DNA from: Streptomyces xanthophaeus
GTDB lineage: Bacteria > Actinomycetota > Actinomycetes > Streptomycetales > Streptomycetaceae
Direction of reading: 5' to 3'
Assembly (NCBI RefSeq): GCF_030440515.1
Contig: NZ_CP076543.1
Coordinates: 744,001 to 808,000, forward strand
Length of the DNA stretch: 64,000 nucleotides
Position 1 is the first letter of the stretch. Each line of letters starts with the position of its first letter. The notes under the pieces are model-generated. The model was not told the origin of the DNA. It worked only from the letters and a program-made list of their open reading frames with translations, and made no database searches. The position numbers were made by a program, and so were the translations under genes. Positions 46,211 through 56,190 of the stretch are shown here, piece by piece.

Positions 46211-46505
46211 GGCTTCTTCCCTCTCCTCGGCGTTCACCGGTTCCCATGGAAGGCCGCGGAAGCGGACGCGGACGCGGTATTGACGGCTTTCTCACGCGGA
46301 TGTCCCCACCCCGTACGGAACCCTGATGCCACCCCGCTCCGGGGCCCGTCAGCGATCCGTATGGACTCGGTCCGTCGCCGTCAAGGTCCCGTCATGGGGT
46401 GGCCGCAGGTGCGTGCGGGCGGGGATAGCTTCGTTGTCGCGCCCCGGACCGCCTCCCCGCATCCGGGGCCTCAACCGTCACTCGTGGTTCCTCTGGGAGG
46501 GCCTC
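46211..46505. other. Divergent promoter region
   Basis: About 295 bp between the stress-protein gene and the SAV_915-like gene, probably containing both promoters. The word CCGTATGGAC occurs at 46357 and again upstream of the kdp genes at 59246. With two occurrences this may be chance. Confidence 0.4.
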
Positions 46506-46889
46506 ATGTGTTTGTTCCAGTACGAAGACGACCCGGAGCCTGAAGAACGTGTCCCGGCCGGGCCCCTGTACGTGCCGGTCCTGCCGGGAACGGCGGAGGT
46601 GGTGGTGCGGCTGTTCCGCACCCCTCTGGGAGCACGTACCGCTGTGGGGTTCACCAGTGCGGAGCGGCTGGCCGCCACGCTCGGCGCCGGCCAGCGCTGG
46701 ATCCGGCTCTCCGAGTCCGCGCTCCGCGCGATGGCCGAACCGGTCGGAGCATCGCTGCTGACCGTCGACCCGACCCTCACCGCGCCTGCGGTGACCGGGG
46801 CGGCTGCCGGGACGGCTGCCGGGACGGCCGCGGGGGCGGTCGCCGCTCCCGTCACGCAGGCTCCCGAGACCGTCGCCCGGACCCTCTGA
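46506..46889 (+). CDS. SAV_915-like / SseB-type small protein
   Basis: 127 residues from ATG 46506 (GGGAGGG site). It has the compact pattern of SAV_915-family proteins (LYVPVLPGTAEVVVRLFRTPLGARTAVGFTSAERLAATLGAGQRWIRLSESALRAM), ending in an Ala/Thr-rich low-complexity tail. Members are unstudied and common in Streptomyces next to biosynthetic and regulatory genes. Only 13 bp separate it from the lysA-like gene, so they form an operon. Confidence 0.75.
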   Translation: MCLFQYEDDPEPEERVPAGPLYVPVLPGTAEVVVRLFRTPLGARTAVGFTSAERLAATLGAGQRWIRLSESALRAMAEPVGASLLTVDPTLTAPAVTGAAAGTAAGTAAGAVAAPVTQAPETVARTL

Positions 46890-46902
46890 AGGGAACCGCA
46901 TC

Positions 46903-48237
46903 ATGACCATCGCCTCCCTCTCGGAGATTCCGGCCGGTGCCGGTGAACTGTCCGTGTGGCCCGCCTCCACGACCCGGCTCCCGCACGGTGACGTGGCCGT
47001 CGGCGGGGTTTCCCTGGTGGAGATCGCCGACCGGTTCGACACGCCTGCCTACGTTCTGGACGAAGGCGAGGTCCGCGAGCGGTGCCGCACCTACCGCGCG
47101 GCCCTCCCCGAGGCCGACGTCCTCTACGCCGCCAAGGCCTTCCTCTCCCGCGCGATGGTGCGCTGGGTGGACGAGGAGGGACTGGGCCTGGACGTCTGTT
47201 CCGCCGGAGAGCTGGAGCTCGCCGTCACTGCCGGGTTCCCGCCGGAACGGATCGTGCTGCACGGCAACGCGAAATCGCCCCGGGACATCGGGACGGCGCT
47301 GCGGCTGGGCGTCGGCCGTATCGTCATCGACGGGCCGTCGGAGATCGCCCGGATCGCGGCCGCCGTCGGGCCGGACGGGCACCAGAAGGTGATGGTGCGG
47401 GTGGTGCCGGGCGTCTCGGCCGGGGGCCACGTGAAGATCCGCACCGGTACGGAGGACCAGAAGTTCGGCCTTTCGCCCACCGACGGATCGGCGCAGGACG
47501 CCGTCGCGCGCATACTCGGCCAGCCGCAGCTCGAACTGACCGGCCTGCACTGCCACATCGGATCCCAGATCACCGAGGTGGAGCCCTACCTCGTCGCCCT
47601 GCGCAGGATGGTCGGGCTGATGGCCCGCATCCGTGACGCGCACGGCATCGCCCTGCCCGAGCTGGACATGGGCGGCGGCCACGGCATCGCCTACCGGCCG
47701 GGCGAGTCCGCCCTCGACCTCACCGCTCTCGCCCGCGGCCTCCGCGCCGAGCTCGGCGAAAGCTGCGCCGCCGCGGGCCTGACCGTCCCCCGGCTCCTCA
47801 TCGAGCCCGGACGAGCCGTCGTCGGGCCCGCCGGAGTGGCTTTGTACCGGGTGCTCGCCGTCAAGCACACCGGGGAGAAGGTGTTCGTCGCCGTGGACGG
47901 CGGGATGAGCGACAATCCGCGGCCCGCCCTCTACGGGGTGCGCTACGCGCCCCGCCTGATCGGCCGGCACTCCGCCGCCGGTGCCTGCACGGCCACGGTC
48001 GTCGGCCGGCACTGCGAGGCCGGGGACGTTCTCGCGGCCGATGTGGAACTGCCGGGGGACATCCACCCCGGTGATCTGATCGCCGTACCGGTGGCGGGCG
48101 CGTACCAGTTGTCCATGGCCTCCGGTTACAACATGGTGGGGCGTCCCCCGGTGGTCGCCGTCCACGAGGGCACGCCGCGGGTGCTGGTCCGGCGCGAGAC
48201 GCTGGAGGACTTCCGGAGCCGGGACATCGGCAGCTGA
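46903..48237 (+). CDS. lysA: Diaminopimelate decarboxylase-like PLP enzyme
   Basis: 444 residues with the alanine-racemase-type barrel and C-terminal beta domain. PLP Lys78 in YAAKAF, the Gly-rich phosphate loop GGGHG (LDMGGGHGIAYRPGE), substrate residues LIEPGRAVV and CEAGDVLA, and HCHIGSQI. It catalyses the last step of lysine synthesis (meso-DAP to L-lysine) if it is a true LysA. Its pairing with a SAV_915-like gene and the lack of other lysine genes suggest a second copy or a specialised decarboxylase. ATG 46903 lies 13 bp after the preceding stop, with a GAAGGGA site inside that stop region. Confidence 0.88.
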   Translation: MTIASLSEIPAGAGELSVWPASTTRLPHGDVAVGGVSLVEIADRFDTPAYVLDEGEVRERCRTYRAALPEADVLYAAKAFLSRAMVRWVDEEGLGLDVCSAGELELAVTAGFPPERIVLHGNAKSPRDIGTALRLGVGRIVIDGPSEIARIAAAVGPDGHQKVMVRVVPGVSAGGHVKIRTGTEDQKFGLSPTDGSAQDAVARILGQPQLELTGLHCHIGSQITEVEPYLVALRRMVGLMARIRDAHGIALPELDMGGGHGIAYRPGESALDLTALARGLRAELGESCAAAGLTVPRLLIEPGRAVVGPAGVALYRVLAVKHTGEKVFVAVDGGMSDNPRPALYGVRYAPRLIGRHSAAGACTATVVGRHCEAGDVLAADVELPGDIHPGDLIAVPVAGAYQLSMASGYNMVGRPPVVAVHEGTPRVLVRRETLEDFRSRDIGS

Positions 48238-48554
48238 GACACCTCATGCAGTTTAGCCGTCAAGCCGCCGCCCCATCGCGCCCGCAGAACCTCGGCCCAG
48301 TCTCCGGCTTCCGGACCCGGATCCTCCCACTGTGGCACCGGGCTGGGAGCCGTCTCGATCAGGTGCACAAGCGTCCAGGCGACGCCGTAGCAGTCGTCGG
48401 GGCCGAAACAGGTGGCCAGGGCAGCCGCCTCTTCGGACGTGACAGGGCGGGAGATCGCCCTCAGCTGGCGTTCACGCCTATCGATCTCTTCCTCGCTCGC
48501 GTCCCAGTCGGGAAGCGGTCCGCCGGCAACGAACGTCTGCACTTCGGGTCTCAT
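48126..48554 (-). pseudogene. Truncated Streptomyces hypothetical gene beside IS110 remnant
   Basis: The N-terminal ~100 residues from ATG 48554 are a coherent protein (MRPEVQTFVAGGPLPDWDAS, TCFGPDDCYGVAWTLVHLIETAPSP). From about 48250 downward the frame runs on antisense into the 3' end of lysA (overlap 48126-48237), giving a basic, low-quality tail. This indicates that its natural 3' end has been lost, probably by the same rearrangement that left the IS110 fragment at 48607. I do not recognise the protein's function. Confidence 0.65.
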
Positions 48555-48606
48555 GACCGAATGATCGTCTCCCCCGCCGCCCCTGGACAAGCTGCCTCGT
48601 TCTGCC

Positions 48607-49656
48607 TCACGCGGTGGACGTCCCTGCTGGCTGGGGCTCTGTGGGGAAGGCGATCGCTTCATCGAACGGGACCCGTGCCAAGAGGCAGTGATGGAGTTGG
48701 CCGAGCATCCGGTTGAACAGGTGCCGCAGAGCCTGCATATGCCAGTCCCCTCCTGCTCGGCGGCGCCGGTAGTGGGCGTCCGCACCACTTGAACCGCTGA
48801 GGGAGGCGAAGGCTCACAGGTGACCGACGTGGTTGAGGCGGTTGTTCTTCACGAACCGACGTCCAACGTATCGGCGCTTGCCGGAGGCACGCGTGATCGG
48901 AGCCGAGCCGGCGTACGCCTTCAACCCACCGGCTTTGGCGAACCGGGTCTGTTCATCGCCGAGGATGCGGGCACCGACCGGGGGACCGATCCCGGAAAAG
49001 CTCAGCATGATCGCCGCGTCGGGGTGTGACCGAAAGGCTTCCTCGGTGGCCCGCGCCAGGTCATCGACCGCCTGGCAGGCGGCGTCCAGTTGCAGCAGCA
49101 GGGCCACCAGTGCCTGCTTGCCCATGGCGTCCTCGACGAGGGGCAGCTGCCGCGGGGCCTCCTGGCGGAAGAGCTGCTGGATTCGTTCCGCGTCGGTTTC
49201 GATGCCCCGGCGGCGGCCGGCTCGCCGGAGCATGGCGGTCAGCTTCCACATCTGCAGCTTGGTTGCAGGGCAGGTGTGGGCGCGACGGCCAGGATGCGGC
49301 GGGCGTCAAGGCGGGTCAGGGTTCCCGGCTTGTCCCTGAACGCCTCGATCATCGCCGGGAAGAACTCCCTGAGCAGGGACCGCAGCTGGTTGGCGACCTG
49401 CTGCCGGTTCCAGACCGCGTCCTGCTGTGCGCGGGCCAGGACGGCGACGGCCTGGGCCAGGCCGGTGTCGGCGGGCAGCGGGCGGTGCGTCGGTGCGGAT
49501 GATGTTGGCGAGGACCAGGGCGTCGCCTGGGTCCGACTTCTTGCGGCTGACTCCGTGCCGGTCGCGGTAGCGGGAGGCAGCCATCGGGTTGACCGCGTAA
49601 ATCTTTCGAGGGCCCTGCCGCAGCGTGGCGACGAGCAGACCGCGGCTGGTCTCGAT
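48607..49656 (-). mobile_element. Decayed IS110-family transposase
   Basis: Remnant of a DEDD/IS110-type transposase read 49656 to 48607. Recognisable blocks: IETSRGLLVATLR, IYAVNPMAASRYRDRHGVSR, KSDPGDALVLANIIRTDA; then a frame change near 49480 to PLPADTGLAQAVAVLARAQQDAVWNRQQ; another near 49260 to the frame with IMLSFSGIGPPVGARILGD and KAYAGSAPITRASGKRRYVGRR. After LNHVGHL a TGA (48814-48816) stands where a Trp codon is expected. The same frame then continues as AFASL and DWHMQALRHLFNRMLGQLHH to the true stop at 48607. The first ~80 residues with the first catalytic Asp are missing. No terminal repeats seen. Confidence 0.85.
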
Positions 49657-49710
49657 GAATCCCGCCCCTTCTCCGGTGCCGTTCTCGAAGACGAGCACGC
49701 GGGGCCGCAC

Positions 49711-50190
49711 GGCGCACTAATTCCAGGGCTCCAAGGCCCGCCACCTCATCAGCCGTGCGCGGCGCCGCCAAACCACACGGGCGCACGCCGTGTCCAGAGC
49801 TCGAAGCTCGTGAGGAGAAAACGCGTCACCGTGCGGCAGCTCATCCATCGAGGATCCCGAACCCGACGGGCCCGCTGCGGCAGAACGTGCGAGGACCGGC
49901 CGGCGCCCAGCGCCACCAGTCCACACACGTCCTGCCCTGGGCTGGACAACCGCCCCGGGCCCCTCAGAGATCCAGAACCTCTCATTACTAACGAATTAGA
50001 GGTGTCACCTGTCGAACGGTCCGGGCTCGCGGCGCCCGGACCGATCGACACGACACGACACGTCCTGAGTGGTCGGCTGCGGAAGCCCCAGTGGGGGGAG
50101 GCAGTCTCGGCCGCCTGCAGAAGGGGGCCCTGGGAGACCCAGGTTGATCCGGGCCTGGTTGGCCCGGAGGCTGGTGGCGAGGCTGTGGTC
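49711..50190. other. Intergenic region upstream of SDR gene
   Basis: About 480 bp. Mostly open but unsupported frames. An AT-rich patch at 49978-50002 (attactaacgaattag with flanking ACCTCT/AGAGGT complementarity) is the probable promoter or operator of the SDR gene. The left part may include the unrecognisable end of the IS110 element. Confidence 0.5.
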
Positions 50191-50985
50191 ATGACCGACA
50201 ACAGCATTGATGTGACCGGCTTCCGCAACCGTGTCGTCCTGATCACCGGCGGAACCAGCGGGATGGGCCTGGCCACCGCGCGTCTGCTCCTGGAAGCCGG
50301 CGCCGAAATCGTCATCACGGGCCGCGACGATGCCCGCCTCGACCGCGCGGCCGAACAACTGGCCAAGGTCTCCGACCAGGGTGCCCGGCTGTTCACGGTC
50401 CGGGCCGACTCCGCCAGCCTTGCCGACCTCGACCGCTTGGCCGCCCTGATCCGTGAACGCCACGGACGTCTGGACGGGGTGTTCGCCAATGCCGGCGTCG
50501 GAGTGTTCCAGCGCAGTGGCGAGGTCACCGAGCAGGACTTCGACCTCAGCGTCGACGTCAACTTCAAGGGTGTGTTCTTCACGGTCCAGAAGGTTCTGCC
50601 GCTGCTCGACGCGGCGGGAGGCGGTTCCATCGTGATCAACGCCTCCTGGACACTGCACCGGGGCCTGGCGGTCACTCCCGTGTACGCGGCCACCAAGGCC
50701 GCCGTCCACAGTCTGGCCCGCACGCTGGGCAGTGATCTCGCCGAGCGGGGTATCCGGGTCAACTCGGTCAGCCCGGGCTACGTCGTCACCGAGATGTTCG
50801 ATGCCGCCAACCCGGATCCCGCCTCGCACGATGCCATCCGCTCCCAGGTGCCGCTGCGGCGGCTCGGCCAGGCCGAGGACATCGCCGAGACCGTCGCCTT
50901 CCTCCTCTCCCCGCGGTCGTCGTACATCACCGCCCAGGACATCGCCGTAGACGGGGGCCTGGTGAACGCGATCCCCGTCTCCTGA
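50191..50985 (+). CDS. Short-chain dehydrogenase/reductase (SDR)
   Basis: 264-residue classical SDR. Nucleotide-binding TGGTSGMG, the ANAG motif (VFANAGVG), catalytic Ser in INASWT, and YxxxK in YAATKAAV; C-terminal PLRRLGQAEDIAETVAFLLS and QDIAVDGG. ATG 50191 matches the normal family start even though the frame is open for 367 codons upstream. Acidic/basic residues after the first strand (GRDD) suggest NADPH or NADH cannot be decided. It precedes an Xre regulator on the same strand, separated by a terminator. Substrate unknown. Confidence 0.92.
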   Translation: MTDNSIDVTGFRNRVVLITGGTSGMGLATARLLLEAGAEIVITGRDDARLDRAAEQLAKVSDQGARLFTVRADSASLADLDRLAALIRERHGRLDGVFANAGVGVFQRSGEVTEQDFDLSVDVNFKGVFFTVQKVLPLLDAAGGGSIVINASWTLHRGLAVTPVYAATKAAVHSLARTLGSDLAERGIRVNSVSPGYVVTEMFDAANPDPASHDAIRSQVPLRRLGQAEDIAETVAFLLSPRSSYITAQDIAVDGGLVNAIPVS

Positions 50986-50996
50986 CGGCAGGCGTG

Positions 50997-51025
50997 GCTG
51001 CCTGGCCCTGACAGGGCCAGGCAGC
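50997..51025 (+). terminator. Terminator after SDR gene
   Basis: 13-bp perfect stem (50997-51009 with 51013-51025) and a 3-nt loop. Confidence 0.85.
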
Positions 51026-51054
51026 GACCCGTCACGACCGGCCACAATCGTCGT

Positions 51055-51936
51055 ATGAGCACAGCGATCAACATGGGCGAATTCCTCCGGACCCGCCGCG
51101 CCCTCCTGCACCCTGAAGACGTCGCCCTGCCGGACTTCGGAGGCCGCCGCCGCGTCGCGGGCCTGCGCCGCGAGGAGATCGCACAGCTCGCCGGAGTGAG
51201 CGTCGACTACTACACACGGATGGAACAGGGCCGCGTGCCCAACCCCTCGGGCGCGGTACTCGACGCCCTCGCGCGCGCACTTCGGCTGGACGGGGATGCC
51301 ACACGGCACCTGCACCGCCTCGCCCGACCGCAGTCCTCCGCCCGGAGCGTTCCCCGGCGCCAGGCCCAGCCGCAACACGTGCGCCCCATGCTTCAGCGGT
51401 TGCTGGACGATCTGGTGGACATACCGGCGATGGTGATGGGCCGGCGCATGGACGTACTGGCCTGGAACGCGGCGGCGGTCGCCCTCTTCGGCGACTACGC
51501 GGCCCTGGACCGAGCGGAGCGCAACATCGCCCGGATCACCTTCCTCGACGAGACGTCCCGGGAACTGTACGCGGACTGGCCCTCCTGCGCCCGCGGGAAT
51601 GTGGCCTACCTCCACCTGGACGCGGGACGGCACCCCGACGACCCCCAGTTGGCGAGCCTGATCGGCGAACTGTCCATGAAGAGCGCGGACTTCCGTCGCT
51701 GGTGGGCCGAACACCCCGTGCAGGACAAGACCTCGGGAACCAAGCGGTTCCACCATCCGGTGGTAGGCGATCTGGAACTGGCCTACGAGACCCTGCGTGC
51801 AGCGGACGACCCCGATCAAGCCCTGATCACGTATGCCGCCGAGCCGGGCAGCCCCTCGCACGACGCCCTGCGGGTGCTACTGGCCTGGGCCGCCGAGGCC
51901 CCCTCCCCGGCACCGGCCGACGAGCGGGCACGCTGA
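51055..51936 (+). CDS. Xre-family regulator with MmyB-like ligand domain
   Basis: 293 residues. Helix-turn-helix domain (about 8-85) with RRRVAGLRREEIAQLAGVSVDYYTRMEQGRVPNPS, the standard MmyB-like start in Streptomyces. The C-terminal domain (about 100-280) resembles PAS-like MmyB ligand-binding folds (MDVLAWNAAAVALFGDY and FHHPVVGDLELAYETL), reported to bind fatty acids. These regulators commonly sit beside and control an adjacent SDR gene. Here the SDR lies just upstream on the same strand. Confidence 0.9.
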   Translation: MSTAINMGEFLRTRRALLHPEDVALPDFGGRRRVAGLRREEIAQLAGVSVDYYTRMEQGRVPNPSGAVLDALARALRLDGDATRHLHRLARPQSSARSVPRRQAQPQHVRPMLQRLLDDLVDIPAMVMGRRMDVLAWNAAAVALFGDYAALDRAERNIARITFLDETSRELYADWPSCARGNVAYLHLDAGRHPDDPQLASLIGELSMKSADFRRWWAEHPVQDKTSGTKRFHHPVVGDLELAYETLRAADDPDQALITYAAEPGSPSHDALRVLLAWAAEAPSPAPADERAR

Positions 51937-51990
51937 CCTTCCGGGCGGTCCGGGCGTCACCGCCGGCGATCCGAAGTCGCGTCGGACGGG

Positions 51991-53928
51991 TCAGCCGGCG
52001 TGGACGTGGGGGCGGCGGGCGCGGTCCGGTTCGGCTTCCCTGATGACCTCTCGGGTGACGGGGGCGACCTCGCCCTGGCCGAAGAGGAAGAAGCGTAGGA
52101 AGTTGGCCATCGGGTTTCCCTCGGTCCACTCGAAGTAGATGTGCGGGCGCTGGCCGGTCTCGTCCCGGACGTGGAGCAGAAAGGCCGCGAGGGCGTTGGG
52201 GATGCTGGAGCTCTCCAGGGTCAGGACGCGGTAGCGGTCGTGCAGCACTTCGCCGCGTACGCGCATGCCTGATTCGAACTCGGAGGCGTCCAGGACGGTG
52301 ACCTCGACGAACATGACGTCGTCCCCGGCGGGGATGTCGTTGTCCGCGCGGATCTGTTCCTTCTTCTGCCGGTATTCCTCGCGGTCCCGGTTGTCGGGCT
52401 CGTTCGCGATGAACCGGATCGTGCGGTTGGCGGTGTCGCGGATGAACCGCTGGGCCATGTCGTCGAACTCCACGTGCGTGACGCGCAGCTCGAAGACGCG
52501 GGCGAGCCGGGAGAGGAGGGAGAGGGCCATGATGCCGGCGATGAAGCAGGCGCCGATCTTCACGCCGTCGGGGCGTTCGACGATGTTGACGCCGGTCGTG
52601 TAGATGAAGACGGCGGAGATGATGCCGAAGCCGATGGTCCAGCCGCGCTCCCCCGCCCTGCGGGCGGCGATGGTCACGGCGACCGCGGCCGAGGTGATCA
52701 GCACGAGGACACCGGTGGCGTAAGCGCCGCCCTGGGCATCGACGTCGGCGTCGAAGATCCAGGTGACCAGGAACGCGACGAGGGTGAACACGATGACCAT
52801 GGGGCGCAGGGCGCGGGCCCAGTGCGGGGCCATGCCGTAGCGGGGCAGGTAGCGGGGCATCAGGTTCAGCAGGCCGGCCATCGCGGAGGAGCCGGCGAAC
52901 CACAGGATGAGGATCGTGGAGATGTCGTAGACGGTGCCGAAGGCGGATCCCAGGTACTCGTGCGCCAGGTAGGCGAGGGCGCGTCCGTTGGCCTCGCCGC
53001 CGGGCTCGAACTGGGCGGCCGGGATCAGCAGGGTCGTGATGAGGCTGGAGCAGATCAGGAAGACGCTCATGATCACGGCGGCCGTGGTCAGCAGCTTCTT
53101 CGCACCGCGGATCCGGCCCGCCGGCTTCGCGGGGATGTCCTCGGGATCGCCCTTGACGTGCGGCATGACCGCCACACCGGTCTCGAAGCCGGACAGACCC
53201 AGCGCGAGCTTCGGGAACACGACGAGCGCGATGGCGATCATCATGAACGGATTGCCGTGCTCGGCGGTCAGCGCGGTCGTCCAGTCGGTGATGACCTGCG
53301 GTGCGGTGAACACGTGCCACAGTCCGACCGCCACCACGATCACGTTCAGGCCGAGGTACGTGAAGACCAGGACCACGGCGACACCGATGGCCTCGCTGAA
53401 CCCCTTGAGGAACACCGCGCCGAGGAGTGCGATGAGGATCAGGGTGATCAGCACCTCGTGGCCGTGCAGGGTGCTGGTGAGGTGCGGGTTCTCCACCATG
53501 TGCGCGGTCGCGTCGGCGGCGGAGAGGGTGATGGTGATCAGGAAGTCGGTCGCCGCGAACCCGAGCAGGGTCAGGACGAACAGCTTCCCCTTCCAGAACG
53601 TCAGCAGCCGCTCCAGCATCGCGATGGAGCCCTCGCCGTGCGGACTCTCCTCCGCCACCCGCCGGTAGACGGGCAGCGCGCCGAACAGGGTGAGCAGCAC
53701 GAGCACGACGGTCGCCAGCGGCGACAGCAGCCCGGCCGCGAGGAACGCGATGCCGGGCTGGTAGCCGAGGGTGGAGAAGTAGTCGAGACCCGTCAGGCAC
53801 ATGACCCGCCACCACGGCCGTCCGTGCGGCTGGGCGGCCGCCTCCTTGGCGGCGGGCGAACTGTTCTCGGCGGTCAAGCCTTCCAGCATCCACGCGCGCA
53901 GGCGTGACGTGCGGGCAGGGGTGGCCAT
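51991..53928 (-). CDS. APC-superfamily permease with cytosolic C-terminal domain
   Basis: 645 residues from ATG 53928 (AGGAG site). About twelve transmembrane helices (for example [82 protein letters not shown]). Then about 150 soluble residues including [35 protein letters not shown] and [15 protein letters not shown]. The LSGFETGV segment and the C-terminal extension are typical of an uncharacterised APC clade in Actinobacteria; amino acids or K+ are possible substrates. It lies near KimA-like and Kdp transporters, but on its own transcript. Confidence 0.85.
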   Translation of the reverse strand: MATPARTSRLRAWMLEGLTAENSSPAAKEAAAQPHGRPWWRVMCLTGLDYFSTLGYQPGIAFLAAGLLSPLATVVLVLLTLFGALPVYRRVAEESPHGEGSIAMLERLLTFWKGKLFVLTLLGFAATDFLITITLSAADATAHMVENPHLTSTLHGHEVLITLILIALLGAVFLKGFSEAIGVAVVLVFTYLGLNVIVVAVGLWHVFTAPQVITDWTTALTAEHGNPFMMIAIALVVFPKLALGLSGFETGVAVMPHVKGDPEDIPAKPAGRIRGAKKLLTTAAVIMSVFLICSSLITTLLIPAAQFEPGGEANGRALAYLAHEYLGSAFGTVYDISTILILWFAGSSAMAGLLNLMPRYLPRYGMAPHWARALRPMVIVFTLVAFLVTWIFDADVDAQGGAYATGVLVLITSAAVAVTIAARRAGERGWTIGFGIISAVFIYTTGVNIVERPDGVKIGACFIAGIMALSLLSRLARVFELRVTHVEFDDMAQRFIRDTANRTIRFIANEPDNRDREEYRQKKEQIRADNDIPAGDDVMFVEVTVLDASEFESGMRVRGEVLHDRYRVLTLESSSIPNALAAFLLHVRDETGQRPHIYFEWTEGNPMANFLRFFLFGQGEVAPVTREVIREAEPDRARRPHVHAG

Positions 53929-54175
53929 CGTGGGGGACTCCTGTCGTACGGCAAAGAATCAGCCATCGACAACGACGGCTGAGCAAGCGTACGCAGACCG
54001 ATCCTTTCTGCACGCGAGTGAGCAAACCCTGACGTGTCCTTAACGCGTACAGGGCCACCTGTGGCGTAGCCGGCGCACCCCCTTGCACCTGGAACCCCGC
54101 CTGCCGTCAGGTGGTGCCGGCCGAGCGGGTCGGTGACGGTCGCGGCGCGCGTGCGCCCGGACGGAGCACCCCCGG

Positions 54176-56101
54176 CTACGAGGGCGAGGGGGGCTCGGCG
54201 TCCCGCCGGACCGGTATCGGCAGCCGGGCGAGTGTCTGTCCGTCGCCGGACGGGGGAAGGGCGACGATGCTCAGCTCGGCCGCGACCGCCTCGCCGTCAT
54301 GACTGCCGGGTGGCAGGTCCAGCAGGAGGTGGTAGTCGCGGGATTCGCCGTCCGGAACCTCGATGGGGTACTCACCGGTGCCGGGGCCGACCTGGTACCC
54401 GTGGCCGGTGAGATCGTCCACGGACGGTGTGAGCTGCTTGACGAACCGCACCTGCCCGCCTCCGGGCATCGCGACCCGCAGGGCGAGGTCGCGGGCGAAC
54501 GACTGGCGGGTCCGGGCGATGAGCGCGGTCAGCTCCCCCGTGAGTTGCGACGTGGGCTCCGAGGGATCCATGACGATGTCCAGCGTGCCGGACAGTGCCG
54601 TGGTGATGGATCTGATCGCGGCCACCTCCCAGTCGGTGCCGATGCCGCGGGCGTGGCAGGTGAAGCGGCCGGCGCACGAGGCGAGCACGGAGGGCAGCTC
54701 TTCGGGGCTCTCCGCCGTGACGGTCGCATCCATGAGGAGGATCGCGGTGCGCACGGCGTCGCCGTGCGCGGCCAGCAGCCGGTCGGCTAGCCGCAGCCAT
54801 CTGCCGAAGGCGACCGCCCCGACCGGCTCCAGCCCGGCCAGCGCGGCGCGCGCCTCGGCCTTGGTCTCCGCGTTCGCCCGGACCAGGCGCATGGTGTCGG
54901 GGTAGAGCATCCGGGCATGGTCCGAGCCCGCCACGACGGCGAAGGCAGCGCCCTCGTCCAGGCCGTCGACGGCGGCGGCGACCGCAGCCGTCACGGTGCG
55001 GAAGTCCGCAGCGGGGAGCCGCTCCGAGAGCCCGAGGAGGAAGACCAGGGCGCGGGGCGCCGCGGCCGCCGTGTCGTCGGGGGCTGCGCCCGCACCCGTC
55101 ACCGTGACGACCGTATGGACCTCGGTCGCCTCCGGGTGAAGGAAGTCGCCGTAGTCCGCCTCCATGGTGAAACCGGAGGCGGGCGGGGCCGGGGCCGGGC
55201 GGCCGGCGTACGCGTACCGGGGGTCCGGTCCGCAGGGGGAAGCGGGCGTCGGGGCCTGTCGCGGCACGGAGAGCGGCGCGCCGGTGCGCCGGGAGATCAG
55301 GTTCCTGAGCCGGTCGGCGACGGCCCCGGCGTACTCCGGGCGGTCACCGGGATCCTTCGAGAGCAGCACGGAGACGAACCGGTCGAGTTCGACGGGCACG
55401 CCGGGCCGCAGAGAGGCCGGCCGCGGGGGTGGTGTGTGGATGTGATCCATCATCACGACCCGGAAGTCTCCGTGTGTCGTGAACGGCGGCTTCCCGGTGA
55501 GGAGGGCGAACAGGACGCAGCCGAGGGCGTACAGGTCGGCCCGGCCGTCGACCCGCCGGCCCTGGCACTGTTCGGGCGCCATGTAGTCGGGTGTCCCCAT
55601 CAGGCTGCCCTCCCGGGTCAGGCCGGAGTCCGCCTGGACGAAGCCCGCGATCCCGAAGTCGCACACCTTCACCCGGCCGCCGGCGACGAGCATGAGGTTG
55701 GCGGGTTTGATGTCCCGATGGACGATGTCCGCCCGGTGGGCGTACGAGAGCGCGTCGGCCACTTGCGCGGCCAGGTCCACAGCGCGGTGCACGGGGAGCC
55801 CGGACGTCTGCTCCTGCAGCACGGTGCCCAGGTTCCGCCCGTCGAGCAGCTCCATCACCAGGTGGAGCTGTCCGTCCTGCGCGCCGCTGTCGAAGACCTG
55901 CGTGATACCTGCGTGCTGGAGCCGCGCCGTGACCTGGGCCTCGCGGAGGAACCGGTCCACGACGTGGCCGTCGGCCAGATGCGGGGGAAGGAACTTGATC
56001 GCGACCTTGCGGTCGAGCCGGGGATCGTGGGCCCGCCACACCTCGCCCATCCCGCCGCGTCCGAGCAGTGCCTCCAGCCGGTACCGGCCGCCGATGTGCA
56101 T
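54176..56101 (-). CDS. Soluble Ser/Thr protein kinase with C-terminal VWA-like region
   Basis: 641 residues from ATG 56101 (MHIGGRYRLE); a TTG at 56116, after a 10-G run on the coding strand, is an alternative. Kinase domain (about 5-265): GRGGMGEVW, VAIKF, VHRDIKPANLML, VCDFGIAG, GTPDYMAPEQ. No transmembrane helix, unlike most PknB-type kinases. Residues about 330-520 resemble a von Willebrand A fold (ALVFLLGLSERLPAADF, RTAILLMDATVTAESPEEL), but a full MIDAS motif is not clear. A C-terminal beta domain follows. It is followed upstream by the KimA-like permease on the same strand (90 bp apart). Confidence 0.87.
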   Translation of the reverse strand: MHIGGRYRLEALLGRGGMGEVWRAHDPRLDRKVAIKFLPPHLADGHVVDRFLREAQVTARLQHAGITQVFDSGAQDGQLHLVMELLDGRNLGTVLQEQTSGLPVHRAVDLAAQVADALSYAHRADIVHRDIKPANLMLVAGGRVKVCDFGIAGFVQADSGLTREGSLMGTPDYMAPEQCQGRRVDGRADLYALGCVLFALLTGKPPFTTHGDFRVVMMDHIHTPPPRPASLRPGVPVELDRFVSVLLSKDPGDRPEYAGAVADRLRNLISRRTGAPLSVPRQAPTPASPCGPDPRYAYAGRPAPAPPASGFTMEADYGDFLHPEATEVHTVVTVTGAGAAPDDTAAAAPRALVFLLGLSERLPAADFRTVTAAVAAAVDGLDEGAAFAVVAGSDHARMLYPDTMRLVRANAETKAEARAALAGLEPVGAVAFGRWLRLADRLLAAHGDAVRTAILLMDATVTAESPEELPSVLASCAGRFTCHARGIGTDWEVAAIRSITTALSGTLDIVMDPSEPTSQLTGELTALIARTRQSFARDLALRVAMPGGGQVRFVKQLTPSVDDLTGHGYQVGPGTGEYPIEVPDGESRDYHLLLDLPPGSHDGEAVAAELSIVALPPSGDGQTLARLPIPVRRDAEPPSPS

Positions 56102-56190
56102 CCCCGCGACGTTCAAGGCCCCCCCCCCGCATCCCGCCCGATCCCGCGGGCCCGGCCGTCGCTGCCCCTACGGGATCTGCCCGCCGCATC

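Noticed and set aside
49090..50985. 631-residue version of the SDR
   Set aside because: The extra N-terminal 367 residues are antisense of the IS110 remnant and intergenic DNA. The SDR motif TGGTSGMG lies at the normal distance from ATG 50191.
53998..54024. Further copy of the TTGCACT palindrome upstream of the APC permease
   Set aside because: TGCACGCGAGTG has shortened, mismatched arms; too weak to count.
53929..54175. ydaO-type c-di-AMP riboswitch upstream of the APC permease
   Set aside because: The permease class made it worth checking, but I could not find the conserved riboswitch blocks in this leader.
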